Source: Rhodobacteraceae bacterium CG17_big_fil_post_rev_8_21_14_2_50_63_15
GTDB lineage: Bacteria; Pseudomonadota; Alphaproteobacteria; Rhodobacterales; Rhodobacteraceae
DNA length: 64,000 nt
Reading direction: 5' to 3'
Assembly: GCA_002783205.1 (NCBI GenBank)
Contig: PFEY01000050.1
Coordinates: forward strand, 28,918 to 92,917
A program made the position numbers and the translations under genes. Of this stretch, positions 38,116 through 48,399 are shown piece after piece. The stretch's first letter is position 1, and each line of letters starts with the position of its first letter. The notes beneath the pieces were generated by a model. The model saw only the letters and a list, made by a program, of their open reading frames with translations, was not told the origin of the DNA and made no database searches.

Positions 38116-38846
38116 GCGGAAACTCCTCTTCGCAATATCTTGCCGTTGACAAGGTGAATACCACATTCGGTCTTGGACCGGTCTCGCCAGCGGCCAGATC
38201 GTTGGTCCTCGCCCGGCCGAACCGGAGTCGTGCAGGGGATGCAGCCGATTGATGGATAACCGCGCGCGACAAGCGGATGCCTGGGCAGGCGGTTTTCCTC
38301 CATATAGGTGCGGATATCCTCTGGCGCCCAATGCGCCAGCGGGTTCACCTTGATCCGGCGCGAGTGATCCTCGACCTCGAAAAATTCGAGCGCAGCGCGG
38401 CTTCCCGACTGGTAGCGCTTGCGGCCCGTGATCCATCCGTCAAAGCCTCTGAGCGCGCGCTGCAAGGGTGCGACCTTGCGGAGGGCGCAGCAGGCATCGG
38501 TGTCACGCTGATGCAGGGTGTCGTCAGGATCACGTTCTGCAACTGCGTCGGGCGTGGCGCGGATGATCCTGAGATCACGCAGGTTCAGCCGCTCGGCGAG
38601 CTCCTGCTGATAGACCAGCGTTTCGGTAAAAAGCATCTCGGTGTCGATGAAGATCACGGGTGTTTCGCGTCGTGTCACGGAAACCATGTGCAAGAGCACC
38701 ACAGATTCCGCACCGAAACTTGACACAAGGACCAATGGCCCAACGCTCGGGTCGCGCAGGGCGTGATCAAGGACCGAAGTCGCCGAGTGGTGGCGATAGC
38801 GGTCGTTGAGCGCCTGTACGCGGGTGCTGAGGTCACTCTGCTGCAT
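38112..38846 (-). CDS. cysH: Phosphoadenylyl-sulfate reductase
   Basis: SSFGAESVVLLHM, DACCALRKVAPLQRAL, GWITGRKRYQSGSR, NPLAHW, GCIPCTTPV. Confidence 0.92.
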   Translation of the reverse strand: MQQSDLSTRVQALNDRYRHHSATSVLDHALRDPSVGPLVLVSSFGAESVVLLHMVSVTRRETPVIFIDTEMLFTETLVYQQELAERLNLRDLRIIRATPDAVAERDPDDTLHQRDTDACCALRKVAPLQRALRGFDGWITGRKRYQSGSRAALEFFEVEDHSRRIKVNPLAHWAPEDIRTYMEENRLPRHPLVARGYPSIGCIPCTTPVRPGEDQRSGRWRDRSKTECGIHLVNGKILRRGVSA

Positions 38847-40503
38847 AGGCGCGGTCCGCGTGCTCGTAGAGTGCCGACTTGAACGGGGCCATTCCCAGGC
38901 GGTTGTAGGCCTCGAGAAAGGTCTCCTCCGGCCCGTCGCGAAGATCGAGATAGGTCAGGATCAGCCGTTCGATGGCGGGCACGATCTCGTCATAGGCAAA
39001 GCCCGGTCCGGTGCGGGTGCCGATCGTCGTGGTCGCGGAAGGATCACCGCCGAGGGTGATCTGATAATTCTCCACCCCCGCCCGGTCGAGGCCGAGAATG
39101 CCGATATGACCAACATGGTGATGTCCGCAGGCGTTGATGCAGCCCGAAATCTTGATCTGGAGGTGGCCCACCTCATGCTCGATCTTGAGTTCTTCGAGCC
39201 GCAGGGCGATGCCTTGGGCCACAGGGATCGACCGGGCGGTCGCCAGTGCGCAGTAATCCATGCCGGGGCAGGCGATGATGTCCGAGGCGAGACCGATATT
39301 GGCGGTGCCCAGCCCCGCCTCTCTGAGGGCTGCATGCACCGCCGGAACATCGGCCAGAGCGACATGCGGCAACACGAGGTTCTGCGCATGACTGACGCGG
39401 ATATCTTTCTGTCCAAAGCGTTCTGCCAGATCGGCAACCAGGCGCATCTGCGAGGCCGAGGCGTCCCCCGGCGTCGCTCCATACGCCTTGAGGCTGATGG
39501 TGACGATCCCATAATCGGCATGCTTGTGCGTCGTCACATTGGTGTCAGTCCAGGCGCGAAATACCGGATCGGCTCTGCGTGCGGCGTAGTAGGGACTTGC
39601 GTCGCGTTCGGCCAGCCTGGGGGTCACGAAAGCCGCGTTGATCCGCGCAAGCCAATCCTGATCGACGCCGGCAAACGCCGCCCGACGGCGGGGAAACTCG
39701 GCCTCCACCAACGCACGGATTTCATCGAGGCCGTTTTCATGCACGGTGATCTTGATGCGCGCCTTGTACTTGTTGTCGCGCCGCCCGATCAGATTATAGG
39801 TTGCCAGCACCGCTTCGAGATAGGGCAGAAGCTCCGCACGCGGCAGGAAATCACGCAAGAGCTTGGCCACCATCGGCGTACGCCCCATGCCGCCGCCGAC
39901 CCAGACCTGAAAGCCGCGCGCACCCTCCCGATCGACGATCCGAAGGCCGATATCATGGCTCTTCATGACGGCCCGATCATTTTCACTGGCAATGACGGCA
40001 ATCTTGAATTTTCGGGGCAGGAATTGAAACTCGGGGTGATCGGTTGACCACTGCCGGATCAGTTCTGCCACCGGGCGGGGATCCTCCAGTTCATCCGCCG
40101 CAGCGCCTGCGAAATGATCCGAGGTCACGTTGCGGATGGTGTTGCCGGAGGTCTGGATGGCGTGCATTTCCACCTCGGCCAGCGCGTCGAGCATATCAGG
40201 CACATCGCGCAGTTTCGGCCAGTTGAACTGGATGTTGGTGCGGGTGGTGAAATGCCCATAGCCCTTGTCCCAACGCTCCGCCAGATAGGCCAGTTGCCGT
40301 AGCTTGGCCGGATCGAGCGAGCCATATGGGATCGCTACGCGCAGCATGTAGGCGTGCAGTTGCAGATAGAGCCCGTTCATCAGGCGTAGCGGGCGGAATT
40401 CGTCCTCGGTGAGGCTGCCGTCGATGCGCCGCTCAACCTGCGCCCGGAACTGCCGATTGCGCTCTCGGATAAAATCGGCGTCGAAGTCATTGTATTGATA
40501 CAT
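38833..40503 (-). CDS. cysI: Nitrite/sulfite reductase hemoprotein
   Basis: TRTNIQFNWPKLRDVPD, GNTIRNVTSDHFAG, C-terminal SGCINACGHHHVGHIGI. Confidence 0.92.
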   Translation of the reverse strand: MYQYNDFDADFIRERNRQFRAQVERRIDGSLTEDEFRPLRLMNGLYLQLHAYMLRVAIPYGSLDPAKLRQLAYLAERWDKGYGHFTTRTNIQFNWPKLRDVPDMLDALAEVEMHAIQTSGNTIRNVTSDHFAGAAADELEDPRPVAELIRQWSTDHPEFQFLPRKFKIAVIASENDRAVMKSHDIGLRIVDREGARGFQVWVGGGMGRTPMVAKLLRDFLPRAELLPYLEAVLATYNLIGRRDNKYKARIKITVHENGLDEIRALVEAEFPRRRAAFAGVDQDWLARINAAFVTPRLAERDASPYYAARRADPVFRAWTDTNVTTHKHADYGIVTISLKAYGATPGDASASQMRLVADLAERFGQKDIRVSHAQNLVLPHVALADVPAVHAALREAGLGTANIGLASDIIACPGMDYCALATARSIPVAQGIALRLEELKIEHEVGHLQIKISGCINACGHHHVGHIGILGLDRAGVENYQITLGGDPSATTTIGTRTGPGFAYDEIVPAIERLILTYLDLRDGPEETFLEAYNRLGMAPFKSALYEHADRAYAAE

Positions 40504-40529
40504 AATTATCTCCTAGCGTGACGGGCGGA

Positions 40530-40841
40530 TCACGCGCGTCTCAGCGTGTCGGCCTGCTTGCCGTGAAAAAGGTTGGAGGGGCCTCTGCGGCGGAAATCCT
40601 CGCGGAAATGTATCGGTTCGGGGCCTCTCGAAGTCGTGCGCACGTCAGTCAGATACACACCGACAACCTCGCTTGCCCGCGCCTGCGCCTGCAAGAGACG
40701 CAGATCCGCATCCGCCTCGTCTGTCAGCACCTCGGCGTCTGACAGGTTGCGTGACCAACGATCATCGATCGTGAGATAAACAACGTCGCCCTCGAGCAGT
40801 GCATTTGCGGTGATGACTTTGGGGTTGAAATCACGGGGCAT
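40530..40841 (-). CDS. DUF2849-family protein
   Basis: MPRDFNPKVITANALLEGDVVYLTIDDRWS...; between cysI and the SUMT gene. Confidence 0.75.
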   Translation of the reverse strand: MPRDFNPKVITANALLEGDVVYLTIDDRWSRNLSDAEVLTDEADADLRLLQAQARASEVVGVYLTDVRTTSRGPEPIHFREDFRRRGPSNLFHGKQADTLRRA

Positions 40842-40842
40842 G

Positions 40843-41622
40843 TCAGGCGAACTCCTGTCTTGAAATGTAAAGCTGAGCCTCTGCTTCACGTGGTGCGAGG
40901 CCGAGAAGGGTGAGCGCGGGACCGCTGACGTTGGCCTCGGCCAGAGCGGTTGGCAGACGCTCGAGTGTGGTCGCGATGACACGCTGGTCAGGGCGTGAAG
41001 CGTTTTCGATCACTGTCACCGGTGTTGCGCGATCCGCCCCATGCATGAGCAGGCGGCCTTGAATGAAGCGGGCAGATTTCTTGCCCATGTAGATCGCGGC
41101 CACCTCGCCGGAACGGGCCAACGTGCGCCAGTCGTGGTCGGCAAATCCCTGCATGTCGTGGCCGGTGAGATAGCGCACCGAAGTGTTGCGCCCGCGCTTG
41201 GTCATACTTTGGCCGATCGCCGCAACAGAGGCCGAGGCCGCGGTGATACCGGGAATAATCTGCCAGGCAAGGCCCGCATTGGCCACCGCGTCGATCTCTT
41301 CATCGAGACGCCCGAACATGGTTGGATCACCACCCTTGAGGCGCACGACCTGCGCGCCGGATCGTGCGTGGTGCACGATCAGCGCGTTGATGCCAGATTG
41401 AGGGGTCGAAGGTCCAAAGCCCTCTTTGCCGGCGTCGATCAGTGTCGCATTCCGATTGGCGAGACCGAGTATCTCGGCCGTCACGAGCCGGTCGTGGATC
41501 ACCACATCGGCCGTTTCAATCGCCCGGAGCGCCCTGAGCGTGAGAAGGTCGGGATCGCCCGGACCTGCGCCAACAAAGGCGACGTGGCCGGAACGGGAAG
41601 ATGCCAGGGTATCAACGCACAT
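40843..41622 (-). CDS. cobA: Uroporphyrinogen-III C-methyltransferase
   Basis: VAFVGAGPGDPDLLTLRALRAIETADVVIHDRLV, VRLKGGDPTMFGRLDEE, IPGITAASASVA. Confidence 0.93.
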   Translation of the reverse strand: MCVDTLASSRSGHVAFVGAGPGDPDLLTLRALRAIETADVVIHDRLVTAEILGLANRNATLIDAGKEGFGPSTPQSGINALIVHHARSGAQVVRLKGGDPTMFGRLDEEIDAVANAGLAWQIIPGITAASASVAAIGQSMTKRGRNTSVRYLTGHDMQGFADHDWRTLARSGEVAAIYMGKKSARFIQGRLLMHGADRATPVTVIENASRPDQRVIATTLERLPTALAEANVSGPALTLLGLAPREAEAQLYISRQEFA

Positions 41623-41768
41623 TTGAAAGGCCTTTGCAGGAGGTTTGACTTACGGTGCAATATAGGAAATATTCCCAATAAATTGCCATATACGCGCGGT
41701 AATAAGGACATCTGTTCTATAATAGATCGATGTAGAAAGAGGTGTTCCAGTTTTGGGAGATAATCGGA
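41623..41768. promoter_or_regulatory. Divergent promoter region between the cys operon and the Lrp gene
   Basis: AT-rich intergenic with inverted repeat GGAA-ATA-TTCC at 41665-41675. Confidence 0.4.
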
Positions 41769-42242
41769 ATGGCTGTTCGTCTCGATGATCTGGACCGGAA
41801 AATCCTCGTGCAACTGCAAGAGGATGGCGGGCTGTCGTTGGATGACATTGCCCGCAACGTCGGCAGTTCCAAGACCCCGGTCTGGAACCGGATTCGCAAG
41901 ATGCGCGAAGCGGGAGTGATCCGCCATCAGACCTTCATTCTCGACCCCGAGGCCCTCGGCTTCGAGGCGTGTTTCTTTGTTCTGATTCGCACATCAGAGC
42001 ATGATGCGGGCTGGCAGGCCCAGTTTCTGAAAGCCCTGAAGGAACGCCCGGAGGTCCAGGAGGCACATCGGCTCGCCGGTGATATCGATTACATCTTGAA
42101 AGTCCGCGTGGCCAATGCGCGGGCTTATGATGCGTTTTATCAGGCCCTCATTTCAGAGGTGAAGGTGCATAATGTCACGGCGCTTTTGTCGATGGAGGAG
42201 ATCAAATCGACAACCATGCTTCCGCTTCAAGTCAATCCATGA
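41769..42242 (+). CDS. Lrp/AsnC-family transcriptional regulator
   Basis: LDDLDRKILVQLQEDGGLSLDDIARNVGSSKTPVWNRIRKMREAGVI. Confidence 0.92.
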   Translation: MAVRLDDLDRKILVQLQEDGGLSLDDIARNVGSSKTPVWNRIRKMREAGVIRHQTFILDPEALGFEACFFVLIRTSEHDAGWQAQFLKALKERPEVQEAHRLAGDIDYILKVRVANARAYDAFYQALISEVKVHNVTALLSMEEIKSTTMLPLQVNP

Positions 42243-42978
42243 GGGCTTTGATAATAGGCGTGAAGTCCTTTTCCAGGAGGCTTGCGCCTCCGACCAGCGC
42301 GCCGTCCACATTGGAGATCGCAAAAATCGCGGCGGCGTTGGTGGCTTTGACCGAGCCGCCATAGAGCAGGCGGATGGCTTGCGCCCCAGAGGTGCCAATG
42401 CGCTCACCCAGCCGATCACGAAGGAAATCGTGAACCTCCGCAATCTGCGTCCGGTCGGGCGTAAGGCCAGATCCGATGGCCCAGACCGGTTCGTAGGCGA
42501 TGACAGTGTTGTCGCCAGTCGTGCCCGCGGGCAACGAGGCGTCCAGTTGATCGGCAATGATGGCGAGGGTCTGACCCGCCGCGCGCTCGGCCTCGGTCTC
42601 GCCCAGGCAAATCACGGCGATGAGTCCGGCCGCGTGGGCGGATCTTGCCTTTTCAGACACCAAAGCACTGGATTCTTTGTGGTATTCCCGGCGCTCGGAA
42701 TGTCCGACGATCACGGCCTTTGCCCCGATATCTGACAGCATCGCAGCCGAGATGTCGCCGGTGAAGGCCCCTGAACCCGCTGAGTGGCAATCCTGGGCAC
42801 CAATCTCGATGGCACTCTTGGCCATCAGTCCTGCGGCCGTCGCGATCAGGGTTGCGGGCGGACAAACAAGGATATCCACGGTCGGCGCGGGATGCGCTGT
42901 GCCTAGTTTCTGAATCTCGCGGAGACTCGCAGTCATGCCGTTCATCTTCCAATTGCCGACAACGAGTTTGCGCTTCAT
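42232..42978 (-). CDS. tpiA: Triosephosphate isomerase
   Basis: KRKLVVGNWKMNG, VIVGHSERREYH, YEPVWAIGSG, LLYGGSVKATN. Confidence 0.96.
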   Translation of the reverse strand: MKRKLVVGNWKMNGMTASLREIQKLGTAHPAPTVDILVCPPATLIATAAGLMAKSAIEIGAQDCHSAGSGAFTGDISAAMLSDIGAKAVIVGHSERREYHKESSALVSEKARSAHAAGLIAVICLGETEAERAAGQTLAIIADQLDASLPAGTTGDNTVIAYEPVWAIGSGLTPDRTQIAEVHDFLRDRLGERIGTSGAQAIRLLYGGSVKATNAAAIFAISNVDGALVGGASLLEKDFTPIIKALMD

Positions 42979-43037
42979 CGGTTTCGTCCTTTCGGAATGT
43001 TTGCGGAGGATCGACTTTAACGGCTAAGATATTCACG

Positions 43038-43671
43038 ATGGCTTTTCAACAGTCCGGGCGGCGCGTGGCATACGCGCCCAATCGCTGGCCTGACACGCCA
43101 CCAGAGTTTCGCTCGACCGTCACGCGATACTATGAAACAGCCCTTGACGTCTCGATGACCCTGCTGCGGGGAATTGCCCGTGCGATCGGTGAGGACGAGA
43201 ACTATTGTCAACGACAAGTTTGAGCGACCGATGGCGTTATTGCGCGGAAACTTTTATCCCGAACGTCCAGCTTGGGCGGGGGACAAGGATTTCGGCATTA
43301 CAACGCATACTGATTATGGCTGCCTGACCTTGCTGGCCGCCGATGGGGTGCCGGGGCTGGAAGTCCAAGGACGCGAAGGCGCGTGGCATGTGGTTACGGC
43401 CGCGCCAGGGTGCCTTGTGATCAATTTTGGTGAGATGCTGCAAATGTGGACGTCGGGTCGGGTGGTGGCAACGCCACATCGGGTCAGAGGTTCGGCGCAG
43501 GAACGGATTTCGGTGCCGATGTTCTTCAATCCCAACCACGACACGAATGTCGCGCCGATCGGCTCGGACAAAGTGATCCTGGCAGGTTATCATCTGTCCA
43601 GACGGTTCGAAGAAACCTGCCTCCATTTGAAAAAGGTCTCACCTCAGAAGTTTACATGTTGGCGAACTTGA
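43038..43671 (+). pseudogene. Isopenicillin N synthase-like 2OG-Fe(II) oxygenase remnant
   Basis: RVAYAPNRWPDTPPEFRSTVTRYYE...AIGEDENY in one frame, DKFERPMALLRGNFYPERP...THTDYGCLTLLAADGVPGLEV...TPHRV in another; N-terminal part absent. Confidence 0.8.
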
Positions 43672-44002
43672 TGGACTCGCCGCAACCGCACGCCTCTGCC
43701 ACATTGGGGTTGTTGAACCTGAATCCCGATTCCAGAAGCGAAACCTGATAGTCGATCTCGGTTCCAAAGAGAAACATCTGAGCCATGGGGGCGATCATCA
43801 CCCGCGCCCCGCCCTGTTCGACAACTTCATCAAGCGGATCTACCGCAGTCACATACTCCATGGTGTATTCCATGCCTGCGCAACCGCCCTTCTTGACCCC
43901 GATACGCAAACCCATGTGGTGATCGCGCTCCATCAGCTTCGCGATTTGTGCCGCCGCCGCCGGTGTCATCGTCACAGCCTGTTTTCCGGGAGTTCCGAAC
44001 AT
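43652..44002 (-). CDS. sufA: HesB/IscA/SufA-type iron-sulfur carrier protein
   Basis: GVKKGGCAGMEYTMEY and C-terminal NPNVAEACGCGESI. Confidence 0.88.
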   Translation of the reverse strand: MFGTPGKQAVTMTPAAAAQIAKLMERDHHMGLRIGVKKGGCAGMEYTMEYVTAVDPLDEVVEQGGARVMIAPMAQMFLFGTEIDYQVSLLESGFRFNNPNVAEACGCGESIKFANM

Positions 44003-44031
44003 GAGGCTCACCTTTCAGTTGGTTGAGTTTC

Positions 44032-44421
44032 TTACATGAAGCCCAGTTCCAGCCGCGCCTCGTCACTCATCATGTCCATCCCCCAGGGCGGATCCCAAAC
44101 GAGGTGAACATCGACCTGCTTGACGCCTGCCAGAGGTTCGATCGCATCGGCAACCCAGCCCGGCATTTCGCCTGCCACCGGACAACCCGGCGCGGTCAGG
44201 GTCATGGTGATATCGACGGCATTTTCAGAACTTATTTCAATAGTGTAAACCAAGCCGAGGTCGTAAATATTAACCGGAATCTCCGGATCATAAACGGTGC
44301 GGCAGGCCTCTACCACCTGATCGTAGAGCGGGTGATCCGTGCTTGATGGGCCAATCAGTGGAGCACCTTCGATCCGTTCGGGGTTGTTCATGGGCATCAT
44401 GTCCTGCGGGTTCCTGAGCAA
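44032..44421 (-). CDS. SufT-like DUF59 iron-sulfur assembly protein
   Basis: ACRTVYDPEIPVNIYDLGLVYTIEI, MTLTAPGCPVAGEMPGWV, VWDPPWGMDMMSDEARLELG. Confidence 0.9.
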   Translation of the reverse strand: MLRNPQDMMPMNNPERIEGAPLIGPSSTDHPLYDQVVEACRTVYDPEIPVNIYDLGLVYTIEISSENAVDITMTLTAPGCPVAGEMPGWVADAIEPLAGVKQVDVHLVWDPPWGMDMMSDEARLELGFM

Positions 44422-44505
44422 ACATATAAGGTTTATGGGCGCCCGCGTCCAGAGGATCGGTTGGAGACCTTTGACTTTGGTCGTCTGGAGGCGCTCTGCG
44501 TATCT

Positions 44506-45921
44506 TCAGACGCTGTCGGCACGGCCCGTTTTCCGTCGCCGAACGGGAACGGGGCGGACGCGCGATTCGATCATGTCATAGAGCGCGCCGGTGATGTTTT
44601 TCCCGGTCGAGGTCTCTATCCCCTCGAGTCCGGGAGAGGAATTGACTTCGAGCACCTTGACCCCGCTCTCGGAACGCAAGAGATCAACGCCGGCCATGTT
44701 GAGATCGAACACGCGCGCGGCGCGAACGGCAGTGTCGCGTTCGGGCTTGGTGATTCGCACGGGTTTGGCAGAGCCGCCGCGATGCAGGTTGGATCGGAAA
44801 TCGCCCTCGGCCCCGGTCCGCTTCATCGCGGCGACGACCTTGCCGTCGATCACCAGACAGCGGATATCCTCGCCCGCCGCTTCCTTGACGAAATCCTGCA
44901 CCAGAAAATTGGCCTTGAGGCCGCGAAAGGCGTCGATCACCGATTCCGCGGCCTTCTTGGTCTCGGCCAGAACCACGCCCTTGCCTTGGGTCGATTCGAG
45001 CAGCTTCACGATCAGCGGCGCGGGGCCGACAAGCGCCATCAGGTTGGCGGTGTCATGCGGAGAGGCGGCAAAGGCGGTGTTGGGCATGCCGATGCGCGCT
45101 CGTGCCATCAGCTGATGGGCATAGAGCTTGTCGCGGCTGGCGGTGATTCCGGCAGAGGGGTTCACGCAATAGGTGCCGATGGTCTCGAACTGGCGGATCA
45201 CGGCAGCGCCATAGGGGGTGATCGAGGCGCCGATGCGGGGGATCACCGCATCATAGCGCGGCAGCCGCTTGCCGTCGTAATGCACTTCCGGGGCCAGCGC
45301 GTTGATCGCCATGTAACAACGGGTGGTGTCGATCACCTCGACGGTGTGGCCGCGTTTCTCGCCTTCGGTGACGATGCGGCGGGTGGAATAGTTGTCCTCG
45401 CGCGAGAGCACGGCGATGCGCAGGGCGCGGCTGGGCTGGGCTGCGCGCATCCTTGCGGTGTGATAGACCTCGTAGCTGAGTTCGGGTTGCAGGAAACGGT
45501 CGGTGGCGACGATCGAGATGTGGTCCTTGAGCGCCTGACGGCCCAGTAGCATGCGGCTGGCCATGCTGGAGCGGTTGGTGAGCGTGATCTCGATCGGCCA
45601 GCTATCGCCTGCGACAGCGAGTCTGGAGGCGATGACATAGCGCAATTCCCGCTCGCCGTTCGAGGAGGTCACGTCGCGGCGGTCGATGATCGGGGCCGAA
45701 CAGGGGATGATGAGATCGTCGCGCCCCGGAATCGGATGCACGGTAAAGCGCACCTTGGGCCGCGCCGTGGGGCCGAAGGTCTCGATGTCGAAGGCATGCA
45801 GCGCCGAGGTGCGCGCGCCAGTGTCAACCTTGGCCTTGATCGCAGGCACGCCGAGATCGGGAAGGCCGACCCATTCTTCCCAGCCAAAGAGCAGGGGTTG
45901 GGGCGGGGGTGAATCAATCAT
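44506..45921 (-). CDS. Retropepsin-like (RimB/DUF-type) domain fused to RimK-type ATP-grasp ligase
   Basis: N-terminal [27 protein letters not shown]...[12 protein letters not shown]-terminal ATP-grasp [39 protein letters not shown]. Confidence 0.88.
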   Translation of the reverse strand: MIDSPPPQPLLFGWEEWVGLPDLGVPAIKAKVDTGARTSALHAFDIETFGPTARPKVRFTVHPIPGRDDLIIPCSAPIIDRRDVTSSNGERELRYVIASRLAVAGDSWPIEITLTNRSSMASRMLLGRQALKDHISIVATDRFLQPELSYEVYHTARMRAAQPSRALRIAVLSREDNYSTRRIVTEGEKRGHTVEVIDTTRCYMAINALAPEVHYDGKRLPRYDAVIPRIGASITPYGAAVIRQFETIGTYCVNPSAGITASRDKLYAHQLMARARIGMPNTAFAASPHDTANLMALVGPAPLIVKLLESTQGKGVVLAETKKAAESVIDAFRGLKANFLVQDFVKEAAGEDIRCLVIDGKVVAAMKRTGAEGDFRSNLHRGGSAKPVRITKPERDTAVRAARVFDLNMAGVDLLRSESGVKVLEVNSSPGLEGIETSTGKNITGALYDMIESRVRPVPVRRRKTGRADSV

Positions 45922-46004
45922 TCAGGTGAGCCTCGTTCAGGGCGTGCCAACTGCGCGCGTCATAGGCGGCAAAGCCTGTGCGCCGCAAGCCAACTCGGAA
46001 GGGG

Positions 46005-46280
46005 TTACTTGTTGATGTCCTCGCGGATCACGCGGGTCTGGTCGTCGGAGCGGCGCAGCAGGCGGCGCAGCACGATCCAGGAGAGAAGCGACAGCCCCGC
46101 AAATATGGCGAGCAACGACGTGAGGCCAAGATCGAGTGGCAGCAGCACGAGCAGCGCCACCAATGCCGCGCCGATGCCAAAGCCCAGAAAGATGAAGCCG
46201 GGGACAATCAGTTCGACGATCGCAAGGCCAAGCGCCGCCGCCAGCCAAACCCACCACAGATGCCAGAGCGCGGTTTCCAT
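46005..46280 (-). CDS. NfeD-like membrane protein
   Basis: LAIVELIVPGFIFLGFGIGAALVALL; adjacent to an SPFH gene. Confidence 0.85.
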   Translation of the reverse strand: METALWHLWWVWLAAALGLAIVELIVPGFIFLGFGIGAALVALLVLLPLDLGLTSLLAIFAGLSLLSWIVLRRLLRRSDDQTRVIREDINK

Positions 46281-47182
46281 CAGCCGCGCCCCTTGAGCAG
46301 ATTGAAGGCATTGCCGAAGGCTTCGAGCGCCTGTGCCGGCACCAGAATTGTGTGCGAGGCCGGGCCTTGGCCGAGCGCGTTGAGCGCCTCGACCTGTTTC
46401 AGAGCTACCTGATACTGCGCGGCCTCGAGCCCGTTGGCGGCGATGGCGGCGGCGACGACGCCGGTGGCATAGGCCTCGGCATCCGCCTCGATCCGGCGCG
46501 CCTTGGCACCCTGTTCGGCGGCATAAAGCTCGGCATCGGCCTGCAATTCCACGGCGCGTTTGCGGCCCTCGGCCTCGGTCACTTGCGCGCGGCGGGCGCG
46601 TTCGGCGTTGAGTTGCTGGAGCATGGCGGCGCGCGTTGCCTGATCGAGATTGACGTCGAGAATCTCGGCGCGCGTCACCTCGATGCCCCAGTCATCAACT
46701 GCATCCTCGACCAGCGCCTTGATCGTGACGATAAGTTGCGAGCGGTTGGATTGCACCTCGTCGAGATCCATCTTGCCGATTTCGGCGCGCACGATGCCCG
46801 CGACGGTCGTGGCGATGGCGCCGTCCACTTCGCGGATGCGGTAGACGGTCTTTTCGGGGAAGAGAATGCGGTAAAAGACCGAGGTCTCGACCTGCACCAG
46901 CACGTTGTCGCGGGTGATCGCATCCTGGCTGGCATTGGGCAACTGGCGTTCGAGGATCGAAATGCGGTGGCGCACCACATCGAGAAACGGCACGATGAGA
47001 TTGATGCCGGGGCCCAGCACCTTGTGGAGCTTGCCGAAGCGTTCGACCACGTATTGCTCGGATTGCGGCACGATCTTGATGCCGCGAAAGATCACGAGGA
47101 TCACAAGAAGCGCTATCAGCAGCCAGACGATGTTGTTCGAAATCAGGTCGAGAAGGATGTCTTCGGTCATGAAATGGCTCAT
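46280..47182 (-). CDS. SPFH/band 7 (stomatin/QmcA-like) protein
   Basis: IVPQSEQYVVERFGKLHKVLGPGINLIVPFLDVV, RAEILDVNLDQATRAAMLQQLNAERARRAQVTEAEG. Confidence 0.92.
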   Translation of the reverse strand: MSHFMTEDILLDLISNNIVWLLIALLVILVIFRGIKIVPQSEQYVVERFGKLHKVLGPGINLIVPFLDVVRHRISILERQLPNASQDAITRDNVLVQVETSVFYRILFPEKTVYRIREVDGAIATTVAGIVRAEIGKMDLDEVQSNRSQLIVTIKALVEDAVDDWGIEVTRAEILDVNLDQATRAAMLQQLNAERARRAQVTEAEGRKRAVELQADAELYAAEQGAKARRIEADAEAYATGVVAAAIAANGLEAAQYQVALKQVEALNALGQGPASHTILVPAQALEAFGNAFNLLKGRG

Positions 47183-47271
47183 TCGGCAAGGGGCGATGCT
47201 GGATCTTACGCGGCAGGGTAAACCGCTTTAAAGGAGGGCAAAAGATGAAAAACCTATGAGGGGAGCCAGGC

Positions 47272-48396
47272 ATGCGGTTCGGTTTCGAGAAAATGGCGCA
47301 GGATGGCGCGGCACGGGCCGGGGTGATGCGCACCCCGCGCGGCGAGATTAATACGCCTGCCTTCATGCCGGTGGGCACCGCCGCGACCGTCAAGGCGATG
47401 CTGCCCGAGAGCGTGGCCGCGACCGGGGCGGAGATCCTTCTGGGCAATACCTATCACCTGATGCTGCGCCCGGGGGCCGAACGGGTGGCGCGTCTGGGGG
47501 GGCTGCACCGTTTCATGAACTGGCAACGTCCGATACTCACCGATTCGGGCGGGTTTCAGGTGATGAGCCTTGCTGGCCTGCGCAAACTGACCGAGGCGGG
47601 CGTGACCTTTCGCAGCCATGTCGACGGATCACGGCATGAATTGACCCCGGAGCGCTCGATGGAGATCCAGCGCCTGCTGGGATCCGACATCGTGATGTGC
47701 TTTGACGAATGTCCGGCGCTGCCCGCAAGTGAGGCAGCGGTGGCCGAGAGTATGCGGCTCTCGATGCGGTGGGCGGCGCGGTCGAAGGAGGCCTTCGGCG
47801 ACCGACCGGGGCATGCGCTCTTCGGCATCATGCAGGGCGGTGTCACCCGTGAATTGCGCGAGGAGAGCGCGAACGCGCTGAAGGAGATCGGCTTTGACGG
47901 CTATGCGGTGGGGGGGCTCGCCGTGGGCGAAGGGCAGGAGGCGATGTTCGGCGTGCTGGATTATGCGCCGGGATTCCTGCCTGAGGACAAGCCGCGCTAT
48001 CTGATGGGGGTGGGCAAGCCCGATGACATCGTCGGCGCAGTCCGGCGCGGCATCGACATGATGGATTGCGTGCTGCCCACGCGCTCGGGGCGCACCGGGC
48101 AGGCGTGGACGCGGCACGGTCAGGTCAACATCAAGAATGCGCGCCATCAGGACGATCCGAGGCCGCTCGACGAGGCCTGCACCTGCCCGGTCTGCCAGAG
48201 TTACAGCCGGGCCTATCTGCATCACGTCTTTCGCGCCGGAGAGATGATTTCCGGCATGCTGCTGAGTTGGCACAACCTGCATTACTATCAGCAGATCATG
48301 GCCGAGATGCGCGCCGCGATCGCGGCCGGCCGTTTCGCCGCCTGGGAGGCGGCGTTTCATGCGGGCCGCGCGCAGGGGGATATCGAGCCGCTGTGA
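47272..48396 (+). CDS. tgt: tRNA-guanine transglycosylase
   Basis: [66 protein letters not shown]. Confidence 0.96.
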   Translation: MRFGFEKMAQDGAARAGVMRTPRGEINTPAFMPVGTAATVKAMLPESVAATGAEILLGNTYHLMLRPGAERVARLGGLHRFMNWQRPILTDSGGFQVMSLAGLRKLTEAGVTFRSHVDGSRHELTPERSMEIQRLLGSDIVMCFDECPALPASEAAVAESMRLSMRWAARSKEAFGDRPGHALFGIMQGGVTRELREESANALKEIGFDGYAVGGLAVGEGQEAMFGVLDYAPGFLPEDKPRYLMGVGKPDDIVGAVRRGIDMMDCVLPTRSGRTGQAWTRHGQVNIKNARHQDDPRPLDEACTCPVCQSYSRAYLHHVFRAGEMISGMLLSWHNLHYYQQIMAEMRAAIAAGRFAAWEAAFHAGRAQGDIEPL

Positions 48397-48399
48397 GGC

